A stretch of 64,000 nt of DNA from Pseudaeromonas sp963677375 (GTDB lineage Bacteria > Pseudomonadota > Gammaproteobacteria > Enterobacterales > Aeromonadaceae). Each line of letters opens with the position of its first letter. The first letter of the stretch is position 1. The stretch spans positions 62,001 to 126,000 of the forward strand of contig CAXXIF010000019.1 of assembly GCA_963677375.2 (NCBI GenBank). The letters are read 5' to 3'. Under the pieces are notes generated by a model. That model did not search any database, had not been told where the DNA came from, and worked only from the letters and a program-made list of their open reading frames with translations. Of the stretch, positions 1 to 9,799 are shown in pieces. The translations under genes and the position numbers were made by a program.

Positions 1-781
1 CGGCATTACGGGCACTGGTCACAAAGGCGCCACTGATGTTTCCTCTGATCACTCGGCTTGGCGGGGCAACCGCAACTTGTTTTTGCTTGCCATCTACCTT
101 GGCCGTCTTGAGATCCGACTTGGCATCTGCTTTGGTCTCAATGCTGGACTGAGGCTTGGCAACTTCTTCATTGTCATCCGCAGTGTTGCTGACAAACTTG
201 GCCGCATCACCGCTGACGGGCTCAACACGAGAGACATAATTGTCGCCTTGACGTTCAAATAACACACGGCGCTCACCATCCAGCGGAATGGCTAACTGCT
301 GCAGCACGTTATTGGTATCCACCATGAATGACAGCTTCTGATTAATCTTGAGCCGGATCAGTGAATTCTGGATATCGACTTCCAGCAGTTTGTGCAACGT
401 TTTGGCAGGCAGGTTTAGGGTGTTGAAGATAACGGAGAGATTATCATCGCCCTTGACCTGATAATCGACCCATTGGGGTTCAGGTGCCGAGTCCTCTTCC
501 AGCCCATCAACGGCGGAAGCCTCATTCCCGACCAGCTCGTGATCAGGAATTGTCAAAAATTCGGTATCAGCGGCCTGGCTGCCGGTGATATTAGCATCAG
601 CGGAAAGATCTTCTGATTGGACACTGATTGGGTTGTCAGCAAGCAGCTCATTGGGCGAAGGCAGCAGCGTGATACTGGCAACAGAAAAGCCTGCCAACAT
701 TAAGATGGCGTACAGGTGTTGCCGGGGAATGGGAGGCTCCCACTCGGCGATTCTGCTCATGGGAGCTAAAATCCGTTTCAT
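1..781 (-). CDS. MepM/OapA-like peptidoglycan DD-metalloendopeptidase, N-terminal part (runs off the window)
   Basis: An open frame on the minus strand starts at ATG 781 after GAGGACACAGG and continues past base 1, so about 260 residues are visible. There is one hydrophobic segment near residues 27-45 (LYAILMLAGFSVASITLL), an acidic linker, then a LysM-like OapA region (QVKGDDNLSVIFNTLNLPAKTLHKLLEVD) around residues 98-130. The visible end contains GNISGAFVTSARNA, which resembles the G-x-F-x-x-S-A signature that precedes the M23 peptidase domain in E. coli MepM (YebA) and Vibrio Shy proteins. The catalytic Zn domain lies outside the window. From the family, it would be an inner-membrane-anchored periplasmic enzyme cutting peptide cross-links in murein. 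The exact subtype is uncertain without the C-terminus. Confidence 0.75.
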   Translation of the reverse strand, partial: MKRILAPMSRIAEWEPPIPRQHLYAILMLAGFSVASITLLPSPNELLADNPISVQSEDLSADANITGSQAADTEFLTIPDHELVGNEASAVDGLEEDSAPEPQWVDYQVKGDDNLSVIFNTLNLPAKTLHKLLEVDIQNSLIRLKINQKLSFMVDTNNVLQQLAIPLDGERRVLFERQGDNYVSRVEPVSGDAAKFVSNTADDNEEVAKPQSSIETKADAKSDLKTAKVDGKQKQVAVAPPSRVIRGNISGAFVTSARNA

Positions 782-1260
782 CCTGTGTCCTCAACTCTGT
801 CGGTACTGGATATATAAAAAACCGATGATTTATACCATCACGAAACGCAGGGATGAAGCAGAGGAGTCCCTGGCGCTTTCAAAACCGGATTTGTATCACG
901 GATAGTGGTCACTAACCAGCAGTTTTACAGTCTACAAAGGCGGTGGAGCGGTTACATGCTGCTTTTTTATCCGTGTTCAATGGCAGTTTCTGCTTGTGCT
1001 GTCATTCGGTGCTGCATATTCCGCCTTGCTCGCTGATCCGATCAGACAGTGGTTTGCTGATCTTACTTCGAGCTATCAGTGCCTAGTTCAATAGCAAATA
1101 GCATACCGTTTATCAGAAGCATAAATTGGTGTTGAACGAGGCTAATTCCCTTGTCGCATGGAATACTCTAAGGCCGGTTTGACGGGGAGTGAGGGCAAAA
1201 GGGCTAAAACGGTGCGCCACAGTGAGGCAGTGATCGTCTGCCTCACAGTGATAAATGAAA
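782..1260. other. Intergenic region upstream of the endopeptidase gene; hairpin only
   Basis: No convincing gene is present. On the minus strand TATAAA at 829-834 could be a -10 for the endopeptidase, but no good -35 accompanies it. An inverted repeat GTGAGGCAG/CTGCCTCAC (1222-1246, 7-nt loop) lies just past the stop of the dehydrogenase gene and probably ends its transcript; only a weak T-rich stretch follows. Confidence 0.5.
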
Positions 1261-2208
1261 TTAGTAACCGCGTTGAAAATCGATCATAAACTCCAGTGCT
1301 GAGCCAGCGAGGAAGCGTAGATAGTTGCGTTCAAATATGTTGGCGACTTGTTCCGGAAGGCTCCATGCCGAGTTATGGGGAGTGATGATGAGGTTGGGTA
1401 ACTGCCAAAGTGGGTCCTGCGCGGGCAGTGGTTCCTCTTCAAATACATCCAGTATGGCGGCGCCAGGACGCCCGGCGCGCAGAGCTTCGATGAGATCCTG
1501 AGTGTGGATGGCATCCCCACGGCCAACATTAAATAATATGGCACTGGGCTGACAGCAGGCGAGAAGTTCGCGGCCGAAGAGATGATGAGTCTCAGGCGTT
1601 GAAGGCAGAGCGCTGACGATCACATCCACCTGGGGAAGCAGGTGTTTGAGTGCTGTAGACTGGAATATATCGTCAAAACCGGCAACCTCTCGCCCCTGGC
1701 GGTTGACGCCCCAAACCTCCATCCCAAACTGATGCGCCGTTGCGGCCAGATATTGACCAATGCTGCCGGTGCCGAGAATCAACATACGGCGTTCACTCAG
1801 GGGGCGATAGGGCAATGCTTGCCAGTGGCGATTTTTTTGCTGCTCTCGGTAAATCGGCAGGTGTCGGGTCAGGCTTAACAAGTGAGCAAAGACATATTCG
1901 CTCATGAGTGGGCCAAATACACCGCGGATATTGGTCAGTTGATAGTCCTGACGCAGCCCGGGATGCAGCAGGGCATCGACTCCGGCGTAAGTCGACTGGG
2001 CCCACTGCAGTGGTCTTGCTAGCGGCAGCACCTTGGCAATCAATGCCGGTTCACCCAATAGCAGATCGGCTTGTGGTGCCAGTTGTTGTGCCTGGCTTTC
2101 ATCATCGGCGACGAGCAGAGTTAGGTTCGGTAGAGCTTTTTGAGCCAGCAGTCGTTGATAGTGGCTGTTGTCCCGGCTCAGTAATAACAGTGTGTGCTGC
2201 ATCATCAT
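1261..2208 (-). CDS. D-2-hydroxyacid dehydrogenase (GhrA-like)
   Basis: A protein of 315 aa when started at ATG 2208, which has AGGAGG five bases upstream; two more ATGs follow directly. The frame stays open further upstream but lacks a better ribosome site. The Rossmann NAD(P) motif GTGSIG is at about 147-152. The family signatures NVGRGD, DVFEEEPLP and TPHNSA (containing the catalytic Glu and His) follow in the usual order. The family reduces 2-oxoacids such as glyoxylate or hydroxypyruvate to D-2-hydroxyacids in the cytosol. The substrate cannot be fixed from sequence. It is divergent from yjaG. Confidence 0.85.
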   Translation of the reverse strand: MMMQHTLLLLSRDNSHYQRLLAQKALPNLTLLVADDESQAQQLAPQADLLLGEPALIAKVLPLARPLQWAQSTYAGVDALLHPGLRQDYQLTNIRGVFGPLMSEYVFAHLLSLTRHLPIYREQQKNRHWQALPYRPLSERRMLILGTGSIGQYLAATAHQFGMEVWGVNRQGREVAGFDDIFQSTALKHLLPQVDVIVSALPSTPETHHLFGRELLACCQPSAILFNVGRGDAIHTQDLIEALRAGRPGAAILDVFEEEPLPAQDPLWQLPNLIITPHNSAWSLPEQVANIFERNYLRFLAGSALEFMIDFQRGY

Positions 2209-2339
2209 AATGGCCTCCTGATTTTCTTGATGGTAGCGTAGGGAGAACCAAGATTCGAGCCCGTTGCACCACAGCACAAGGGTGCAATGGCAGCCGCATC
2301 GGCATACAATGAGCGCTTCCATACCGAGGGGGTCAACGC

Positions 2340-2918
2340 GTGTTCGGCGATAAATTCTATAAACGTTTGGGGGATCTTGAACCCTGGCAGCAGACAGTCT
2401 TCGCTTTGGCTTTGGCCGAGCGTATGTATCCCAATTATCATTTGTACGCAGAGAGCACAGGGCGAGGTAATGCGCTTGAGTTTCGGGCGGCACTCGACAA
2501 CTTGTGGCGTTATCTGACTGAAAAAGGCTCCCGTGTAAACCTGTCGGCTATTCTTGAGGCCTTCGAATCCTTTATTCCGGACCCAGTTCATGAGGATAGC
2601 TATGGCGCCTATCCGGCGCTGGATGCTTGCGTGGCTCTGGGGTGCGCCTATAACTCAGTCATTTGCCGGATCGGTGAGGAGTCCGTTGAAGCGAGCAACG
2701 CATCAATCGGCGCGGTTGCGGGCTTCATTGAAATGCTCGAAGAACGGGAACTGACCGAAGAAGAGCTGTATGAGCAAGCGCTGATGGAACAGGAGATGGC
2801 GTTTCAGGTCGAATTGTTGAACCAGGTATCCAGACCGCGCGATCCGCAGCAGATTTTTGCGATCCGGGCCTTGGCAGCACAGGACGGTGTTTCCAATCTG
2901 GGTATTTCCCTCGACTAA
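2340..2918 (+). CDS. yjaG: YjaG family protein (DUF416)
   Basis: A 192-aa soluble protein with GTG start at 2340 after a purine-rich GAGGGGG. The blocks LEPWQQTVFALALAERMYPNY near the start and YPALDACVALGCAYNS in the middle match E. coli YjaG (WQ...ERMYPNY, YPAIDACVAL), and total length is close to the E. coli protein. Function is unknown. In E. coli yjaG also sits next to hupA, so this is conserved context, although here a divergent CNNM gene lies between the two. Confidence 0.85.
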   Translation: MFGDKFYKRLGDLEPWQQTVFALALAERMYPNYHLYAESTGRGNALEFRAALDNLWRYLTEKGSRVNLSAILEAFESFIPDPVHEDSYGAYPALDACVALGCAYNSVICRIGEESVEASNASIGAVAGFIEMLEERELTEEELYEQALMEQEMAFQVELLNQVSRPRDPQQIFAIRALAAQDGVSNLGISLD

Positions 2919-2962
2919 GCCTCGCCCAAAGTGTGACGGCCATCAGTGCGACCTGATGGTCG

Positions 2963-4012
2963 TCAGTCCTGACTGATATGGATGCCATGCTCCTTGATTC
3001 GTTTCTCCCATAATTGTCGCGCCAGTTTCTGCATATCGACGGCAGCGTCACCCTCCTCGACAATCTCCAGCCCCAACAGGGTCTCGATCAAATCTTCCAT
3101 ACTGGCTAGTCCCTGAACCTCGCCATATTCATCGACTACCAGGGCGATGGCTTGGCGTCGCAGCAGCAAATCTTGCTGCAGAGTGGATAAAGAGGTGCTC
3201 CCCAGAACTACCAGAAGTGGTTTTAAACAGTGACGCAGTGGCAGGTCGGCTCCCTGTTGCAATCGGGTCAGCAATAGATCCTGTTTATGGGCATAGCCGA
3301 TGATGTTATCTCGCTCCTCCTCATACAGCGGAATACGAGAAAAGGGTGCTTCGACATAGAGTGCCAAGTAGTCACTCAGCGGCAGATCAGCGGGTAGAGT
3401 GAATAGCACGGTTCTCGGTGTCATGACGTCGACGGCTTTTAGTTGTTTGAAACGCAGTAGATGATGAATGGCGCGATTTTCCTCTTCTGCCAACTCTCCG
3501 GCGACTTGTCCCAACTGACTCATAGCCTGTAACTCGGCCCGGATATGTTGTGGCTCTTTATCTTGAATAATCAATCGGGCCATATTTCGGGAAAGAAAAA
3601 CAAAGGGTGCGAACAGCCAGACCAGCCATTCCAGAGGGCGACAGATCTGGGCGGCCAAGCTTCGCCAGTAGTGGGTACCGATAGTTTTTGGAAATAATTC
3701 GGTCAGGATTAAAATCAGTAGCGTCATCACGGCAGACGCAATCCCGACGCCCTGGCTGCCATATAAGCGTGCCGACTCGCTGCCAACTCCGGCCGCGCCG
3801 ACGGTGTGAGCCAGTGTGTTCAAGGTGAGAATGGCGGCCAGCGGTCGGTCGACATGGAGCTTGAGCCGTTGCAGGCGCCCCGCGGCGTCAGGGGATGTTT
3901 GACTCAATTGCTGGATAAAGCTGGGAGTGACACTCAGGAGAACCGCCTCGAAGAGCGAACAGATAAAGGAAAATATCAGGGCCAGCAGGGCATAAAACAG
4001 CAACATTCCCAT
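2963..4012 (-). CDS. CNNM/DUF21 membrane protein with CBS pair
   Basis: 349 aa from ATG 4012, which has GGAG at good spacing; an upstream in-frame TTG at 4018 is less likely. The N-terminal half is a DUF21/CNNM membrane domain with three to four hydrophobic segments (about 3-25, 60-75, 88-110, 125-145), including the ILTELFPKTIG signature. A tandem CBS domain follows (VMTPRTVLFTLP at about 200 to LVVDEYGEVQGLASMEDLIETLLGLEI). The C-terminal CorC_HlyC domain found in longer relatives is absent. Relatives are linked to Mg or other cation homeostasis. It faces away from hupA. The transported ion is not evident. Confidence 0.85.
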   Translation of the reverse strand: MGMLLFYALLALIFSFICSLFEAVLLSVTPSFIQQLSQTSPDAAGRLQRLKLHVDRPLAAILTLNTLAHTVGAAGVGSESARLYGSQGVGIASAVMTLLILILTELFPKTIGTHYWRSLAAQICRPLEWLVWLFAPFVFLSRNMARLIIQDKEPQHIRAELQAMSQLGQVAGELAEEENRAIHHLLRFKQLKAVDVMTPRTVLFTLPADLPLSDYLALYVEAPFSRIPLYEEERDNIIGYAHKQDLLLTRLQQGADLPLRHCLKPLLVVLGSTSLSTLQQDLLLRRQAIALVVDEYGEVQGLASMEDLIETLLGLEIVEEGDAAVDMQKLARQLWEKRIKEHGIHISQD

Positions 4013-4281
4013 GGGCAAGGGCTCCTATATCGAATGGCGGGAGACTCTGCTGACCGGAGTCCTGTCACTATGATGATAGCGCTTTCGCTAGGGGTGGTTA
4101 GCGGCATAACTGCGCACTATTTGATGGATGTTCGGGATAAGTGTGAAGGGGTTGGCACTTCTTGCCGAAAAGCTGGTCAATCACCGCGCCGAGCGGGATA
4201 AAGCCTTTGCTTGAGCCTGTTTTTTTGACTAGATTGGTCGCTGATTTTTAATTAGCACCGGAATATAAAAAAGGACTCTCT

Positions 4282-4554
4282 ATGAACAAAACTGAGCTTG
4301 TTGATGCGATTGCAGCAAAGGCTGATATGAGCAAAGCCCAGGCCAAAGTTGCACTGGACGAAATTCTGAACAGCATCACTCAGAGCCTCAAAGAGGGTGA
4401 TCAAGTCCAGCTGGTCGGATTTGGTACTTTCAAGGTTAATCACCGTGCTGGCCGCACCGGTCGTAACCCGCAAACCGGTGCCGAGATCACCATAGCGCCT
4501 TCCAATGTGCCAGCCTTCGTTGCCGGTAAGGCTCTGAAGGATGCGGTAAAGTAA
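4282..4554 (+). CDS. hupA: DNA-binding protein HU-alpha
   Basis: 90 aa, the standard HU length. It starts MNKTELVDAIAAKADMSKAQ and carries the HU signature around residues 46-65 (GFGTFKVNHRAGRTGRNPQTG) with the DNA-intercalating Pro of RNPQTG. HU is an abundant nucleoid protein that bends DNA without sequence preference; HupA forms homodimers or pairs with HupB. The gene is single and ends in a strong rho-independent terminator. Ribosome site AAAGGA precedes the ATG. Confidence 0.97.
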   Translation: MNKTELVDAIAAKADMSKAQAKVALDEILNSITQSLKEGDQVQLVGFGTFKVNHRAGRTGRNPQTGAEITIAPSNVPAFVAGKALKDAVK

Positions 4555-4572
4555 ATTTACCCGCCGCGTTAT

Positions 4573-4603
4573 AAAAACCCGACTGAATGTCGGGTTTTTT
4601 TAT
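4573..4603 (+). terminator. Rho-independent terminator of hupA
   Basis: AAAAACCCGAC / GTCGGGTTTTTTT with a TGAAT loop, 18 bases after the hupA stop. Confidence 0.93.
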
Positions 4604-4752
4604 ACTTCCTCAGCTGTCGGCTCTTCTCCCTGCGAGCACCGCGTGGTAATTCTGGATAGTTTGATACGGAACTCATGGATGCAATCCTGAGCTGCCGCAT
4701 GGGCAGTAAACGTATTGCATGTGTCAACACGGACGATGTTAACGGGAGATAA

Positions 4753-5199
4753 GTGGACAGCCACGGAGTGTTCAATATTCAGTGTTCGGGCTCCTTGCTC
4801 TGGGTCCGGGTATCGGGCGGCATCAATTTTGAATTTGCCTGTCGTTATCGGGATGCCGTCATAACAGCCGCCAGCCAATTGCCTGCGGGACCCTGGGTTC
4901 GGGTAACCGATATCCGGGACTGGGAGTTAGGTGGGCCCGAGGTGATACCACCGCTGCAAGAACTCATGATCTGGTGTGAACGACAGCAGTTGCAGCACAG
5001 CATCAATTTGGTCTCGTTGGTAACTCTGCAAACCCACATGCTCAATTTGATCATGCAGGGGGTAGAGCGTCATTCCCTGCGGCATTTAGTTTCGCAGCCA
5101 TCACAACTCAAACCTCTAATTCAAAGCCTGTTACCCGGCACGGATCTGCGGCCCTTGCTTACTCGGTTGTATGCGGATGATGTGACCCTCTTTGACTAG
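4753..5199 (+). CDS. Hypothetical protein, possibly STAS-like
   Basis: 148 aa with GTG start at 4753 preceded by GGGAG at six bases. It has no signal peptide or membrane segment. The alternating beta/alpha pattern (SGSLLWVRVSGGINFEFACRYRD ... PWVRVTDIRDWELGG ... INLVSLVT) recalls the STAS/SpoIIAA-like fold, but no decisive motif is seen and this is only a suggestion. It lies between hupA and yjjG, 48 bases before the latter, and could share its transcript. Not recognised as a named family. Confidence 0.65.
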   Translation: MDSHGVFNIQCSGSLLWVRVSGGINFEFACRYRDAVITAASQLPAGPWVRVTDIRDWELGGPEVIPPLQELMIWCERQQLQHSINLVSLVTLQTHMLNLIMQGVERHSLRHLVSQPSQLKPLIQSLLPGTDLRPLLTRLYADDVTLFD

Positions 5200-5247
5200 C
5201 CTTGTGCTAGCATTCCGGCTCTTGATGAAAAGAACGGAACCTAACCT

Positions 5248-5934
5248 ATGGCCTATCAATGGATCCTGTTTGATCTGGATGACACCCTGTTTGATTTTCC
5301 TGCCGCCGAAGCTTTGGATGCGGCCCTGGCCCATTACTCCGTGACTCTGACCGCCGAGATGCTGGCTGATTATCAGGCCCTCAACAAGGCGTTATGGGAG
5401 CAGTACAGCGCGGGTCAGATTGATGTCCAGACGCTAAAACAGGCCCGTTTTCGTGAGCTAGCCCCCCGGCTTGGGGTCTCGGCTCTGGAGTTGAACCAGA
5501 CCTTCTTGCAGGCCATTTTGCAAAAGAGTCAGCCGTTGACCGGGGTCGCGCAGACGCTACGTCAGTTGCAGGGCAAGGTTGGGATGGGGATCATTACTAA
5601 TGGTTTTGCGGATATCCAGCATGCTCGCCTCAATCAGAGTGGCTTGGCCGATTGCTTTGATTTCATACTGGTATCCGAGGAATTGGGGGTGAATAAGCCT
5701 GATCCCCGGATCTTCGAGGCTGCGCTGGCGCGCATGACCGATGTCAAAGCGGCGGATGTCTTGATGGTGGGGGATAACCCACAGACCGATGTGGCGGGTG
5801 CTGCGGGTGTGGGGATGGCGACCTGCTGGTTCAATATTCGCGGCGAGCAACTGTCGGTGCAGGCTGACCATGCCATTGAGCGGTTCAGCGAGCTATTGAG
5901 CTTGCCTCGCGTGCAAAACCTGTTGGCGGTATGA
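5248..5934 (+). CDS. yjjG: HAD-IA pyrimidine 5'-nucleotidase YjjG
   Basis: 228 aa. The HAD motifs are all present: FDLDDTLFDF (motif I, nucleophile Asp at about 10), GIITNGF (motif II), NKPDPRIF (motif III Lys) and VLMVGDNPQTDVAG (motif IV). Length and sequence resemble E. coli YjjG (about 225 aa), a house-cleaning nucleotidase acting on dUMP, dTMP and non-canonical pyrimidine nucleotides. A perfect hairpin directly downstream probably ends the transcript. Confidence 0.88.
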   Translation: MAYQWILFDLDDTLFDFPAAEALDAALAHYSVTLTAEMLADYQALNKALWEQYSAGQIDVQTLKQARFRELAPRLGVSALELNQTFLQAILQKSQPLTGVAQTLRQLQGKVGMGIITNGFADIQHARLNQSGLADCFDFILVSEELGVNKPDPRIFEAALARMTDVKAADVLMVGDNPQTDVAGAAGVGMATCWFNIRGEQLSVQADHAIERFSELLSLPRVQNLLAV

Positions 5935-5943
5935 CAGCAATAA

Positions 5944-5971
5944 ACTCAGGGCGCCTGCAGGCGCCCTGAGT
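5944..5971. terminator. Perfect hairpin between convergent yjjG and dmeF
   Basis: ACTCAGGGCGCC TGCA GGCGCCCTGAGT is a 28-bp perfect palindrome between the stops of two converging genes. It has no T tract, so it may act as a bidirectional stop or mRNA 3'-end stabiliser. Confidence 0.7.
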
Positions 5972-5973
5972 GA

Positions 5974-7050
<1,077 letters not shown>

Positions 7051-7081
7051 ACGGGCATCTCTTTGTCATAGTCTTTTGGTA

Positions 7082-7102
7082 ATATACCCCCCCCCAGTAT
7101 AT
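7082..7102. promoter_or_regulatory. DmeR/RcnR-type operator between dmeF and dmeR
   Basis: ATATA-C9-AGTATAT: a run of nine C flanked by TATA/AGTATA arms. The RcnR/CsoR class binds G/C tracts flanked by such arms (E. coli RcnR: TACT-G6-N-AGTA). It sits in the divergent 108-bp gap, so one site could control both genes. Confidence 0.75.
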
Positions 7103-7158
7103 TTCAGCAAGCCGGTTGTCAGGGATAATGCGGGCATCAGCCTTTGAGGACGCACAAA

Positions 7159-7428
7159 TTGAGTCATACCCAAAAAGAGAGGAAAGCACTGCTCAATCGA
7201 GTGCGTCGTCTACGCGGTCAGCTTGAGGGGTTGGAGCGCGCATTGGATGAGGAAGTCGGATGTTATGAGATTTTGCAGCAGATCACGGCAGTCCGTGGTG
7301 CCGTCAATGGCCTGATGGGGCAGGTTCTGGAAGGACATATTCGCGAGCACATGCAACCCCTGGCGGGGAGCGATGAGCCGGAGGCGACGGAAGGGTTAAT
7401 TAAGGTACTGCGTTCCTATCTTAAATAA
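7159..7428 (+). CDS. dmeR: Metal-sensing repressor, CsoR/RcnR/FrmR family (DmeR-like)
   Basis: 89 aa if started at TTG 7159, which has GAGGA eight bases upstream; an earlier in-frame TTG at 7144 has no site. With this start, His3, Cys35, His60 and His64 fall exactly at the Co/Ni ligand positions known for E. coli RcnR. The typical four-helix sequence is seen (LLNRVRRLRGQLEGLERAL ... LQQITAVRGAVNGLM). The family binds G/C-tract operators as a tetramer and lets go when metal binds. It is divergent from dmeF, whose expression it presumably controls. Confidence 0.88.
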   Translation: MSHTQKERKALLNRVRRLRGQLEGLERALDEEVGCYEILQQITAVRGAVNGLMGQVLEGHIREHMQPLAGSDEPEATEGLIKVLRSYLK

Positions 7429-7618
7429 TAACGGATGCCAGCCTTGTGCCGATGCGTGTTCGGCTGTTCACGTCGATGATGTGACACCATAGCGCTATCT
7501 TGCGTACCGACTCTTGTGCACCTAATTTGGCGGCTATAGGTACTATCGAGTGCCTTGTGTTTTGGATGTGTTCACCGCACAATGCAACCGATTGCATTGG
7601 CTGGTTATCGAGGTTTTC

Positions 7619-8422
7619 ATGTACAAACTCATTGCTCTGGATATGGATGGCACCCTGCTGCGAGACGATGGTTCCATCTCTGCGCGGACGCAACAGGCGA
7701 TTGCGGCGGCTAAAGCCAAAGGGGTCAAGGTCGTCTTGGCCTCCGGGCGCCCCATTGCCGGCATGGAGAAATTTTTGCGTCAGTTAGCGCTCACCAGTCA
7801 TGAAGATTACGTGCTGAGTTACAACGGTTCTCTGGTGCAAAATGTGGGCAGTGGTGATGTGCTGGCCAGTCGCTTGTTGACGGGGGCGGATGCCCGTTTC
7901 CTGTTCACCATCAGTCAACAGTTAGGGGTAAATATCCACGCCTTTTCACGCCAGCAGGGGTTGATCGCACCGTGCAACAGTCGTTACACCGAGCTGGAAC
8001 GTAGTCACAATGATTTGGTGCTTACCGAGTTGGATTTTTCTGCTTTGCCGGAGGATGAGGCCATTCTCAAGGTGATGATGGTGGATGAGCCGGAGATCCT
8101 CTCCCATGCGGTTGCTCATCTGCCTGCCGAGGTATATCAGCGTTATACCGTGGTACAGAGTACGCCCTATTTCCTAGAGTTTTTGCATCCGGAGAGCAAC
8201 AAAGGCAGCGGTGTCGCGGCGCTGGCGGCTCATCTGGATATCGGCCCCGAAGCCATTATCTGTGTCGGAGATGCCGGTAATGATGCCCACATGCTGCGCT
8301 ACGCCGGGCTCGGAGTCGCCATGGGCAATGCCACGGCGGAAATCAAAGCAATGGCGAACTTTATCACCCATAGCAATGAAGAGGACGGCGTCGCTCACGT
8401 GATTGAGCGCTTCATTCTCTGA
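7619..8422 (+). CDS. yidA: HAD Cof-type sugar phosphatase YidA
   Basis: 267 aa from ATG 7619 (CGAGG upstream); the frame is open further up but the HAD motif MYKLIALDMDGTLLRDDG begins here, as in E. coli YidA (270 aa). Motif II VVLASGRP, Lys region and motif IV ICVGDAGNDAHMLRYAG are present, with a C2-type cap domain between. Cytosolic phosphatase of sugar phosphates such as alpha-glucose-1-phosphate; the natural substrate range is broad. Confidence 0.85.
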   Translation: MYKLIALDMDGTLLRDDGSISARTQQAIAAAKAKGVKVVLASGRPIAGMEKFLRQLALTSHEDYVLSYNGSLVQNVGSGDVLASRLLTGADARFLFTISQQLGVNIHAFSRQQGLIAPCNSRYTELERSHNDLVLTELDFSALPEDEAILKVMMVDEPEILSHAVAHLPAEVYQRYTVVQSTPYFLEFLHPESNKGSGVAALAAHLDIGPEAIICVGDAGNDAHMLRYAGLGVAMGNATAEIKAMANFITHSNEEDGVAHVIERFIL

Positions 8423-8501
8423 CCCTGAGTCGTCCATCCCTTGAGCCCCGGAAGGTGTGCGGTTACCTTAGTGCCTCTGTGAGTCGGAGTGAGAATGTGT
8501 G

Positions 8502-9710
8502 ATGGCCAAGCTGAGTGGGTTGCATCGTTATCCGGTCAAGTCCTGTCTGGGGCTCGATGAGTCACGGCTGCACGTTGGGTTGGAGGGGCTGGAAGGGGAC
8601 CGCCGTTACATGGTGGTGCGACCCGATGGAACCTTTATCACTGCCAGAACCCACCCGCAACTGCAGCAGGTGCGCGTGTTCTGGCTGGAAGATGGCATTC
8701 GCCTCAGCGCCCCGTTGATGGGGGCGCTGGAGTTGCAACCGATTGATTTTGTGGCGGAGGCAGTCACGACGGGCGTCTGGAGTGACCAGTTCGATGCGCG
8801 TGCTACGCACCCGGAAGCCGATGTCTGGTTTAGCCAGTTACTGGGTGAGCCTGCACGCCTGTTATGGCTCGGTGTGACATCCTTGCGTTATCGTGAGGCG
8901 CTGCGGCAACACGTCAGCTTTGCCGATGGGTATCCCCTCTTGCTGATGAGTCAGGCTTCTCTGGATGATCTCAATCAACGGGCTCCAACACCTCAACTCA
9001 TGAGTCAATTCCGCCCCAATCTGGTTGTCAGCGGCACAGCTGCGTTTGCTGAAGACAGTTGGCGCCGGATACGGATCGGTGAAGTCGAGTTTCTGATCGC
9101 CAAACCCTGCAGCCGTTGTGTGATGACCACCCTGGATGCGGCGGCCGGGTGCTATCATCCCCAACGAGAACCGTTGGCGACGCTGGCGACGTATCGCATG
9201 GGCGACGATGGTGAGATCTACTTTGGACAAAACCTGGTGGCGCTCAATGAGGGATGGGTCAGTCTGCAGGATGAGGTGGAAGTGCTGGAGTGGCAATCGC
9301 CGCCCGACTACGCGCTACGACCCAGAATGCCGACAGAACAAGTTGCCGCACCGGTCCATCCTCGGGTTGTAGAAACGTCGGCGCACGGGAGTAGCCTTTT
9401 CCCGGAGTCATTCGCGGTACAGATTAGTCGGGAGAGTGGAGAGGAACTCTTCACCGCCGATCGGGATCGGCCCTTGCTGATCCAGGCTGAAGAGGCCGGG
9501 ATTGCACTGCCTCACGCCTGTCGGGCCGGTATCTGCGGTCGTTGCAAACAACAGTTGGTGTCAGGGGATGTTGAGCAGCCTCAGGTACCTGGATTAAGCC
9601 CCAGTCAGCGTGAGGATGGCCTGATCCTGACCTGTTGCGCCAAAGCGCGCAGTGATTTGATCCTGGCGCCACCGCCACCGCCACCGCCACCGCCACTGAC
9701 GTTTCGTTAA
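8502..9710 (+). CDS. ycbX: MOSC domain protein with C-terminal 2Fe-2S ferredoxin domain (YcbX-like)
   Basis: 402 aa from ATG 8502; GTG 8499 just before it is an equal option. The N-terminal MOSC_N barrel (LHRYPVKSCLGLD) and MOSC domain hold the conserved Cys in KPCSRCVMTTLD at about 205. The last 90 residues are a plant-type 2Fe-2S domain with CRAGICGRC and a later TCC as cluster ligands. E. coli YcbX works with the molybdenum cofactor in reducing N-hydroxylated bases. Unusually, the protein ends in APPPPPPPPPLTFR, encoded by CCACCG repeats. A strong terminator follows. Confidence 0.87.
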   Translation: MAKLSGLHRYPVKSCLGLDESRLHVGLEGLEGDRRYMVVRPDGTFITARTHPQLQQVRVFWLEDGIRLSAPLMGALELQPIDFVAEAVTTGVWSDQFDARATHPEADVWFSQLLGEPARLLWLGVTSLRYREALRQHVSFADGYPLLLMSQASLDDLNQRAPTPQLMSQFRPNLVVSGTAAFAEDSWRRIRIGEVEFLIAKPCSRCVMTTLDAAAGCYHPQREPLATLATYRMGDDGEIYFGQNLVALNEGWVSLQDEVEVLEWQSPPDYALRPRMPTEQVAAPVHPRVVETSAHGSSLFPESFAVQISRESGEELFTADRDRPLLIQAEEAGIALPHACRAGICGRCKQQLVSGDVEQPQVPGLSPSQREDGLILTCCAKARSDLILAPPPPPPPPPLTFR

Positions 9711-9753
9711 GCTAAGTTGTCTCGGGATAACACATCCTTCGGCCTATATAAAA

Positions 9754-9781
9754 CCAAAGGCCACCGAGCGGTGGCCTTTGG
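9754..9781. terminator. Terminator hairpin after ycbX
   Basis: CCAAAGGCCACC GAGC GGTGGCCTTTGG lies between ycbX and the convergent small gene. A perfect 12-bp stem; the T content downstream is low, so efficiency is uncertain. Confidence 0.75.
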
Positions 9782-9799
9782 GTATCGATACGGCTGTTA

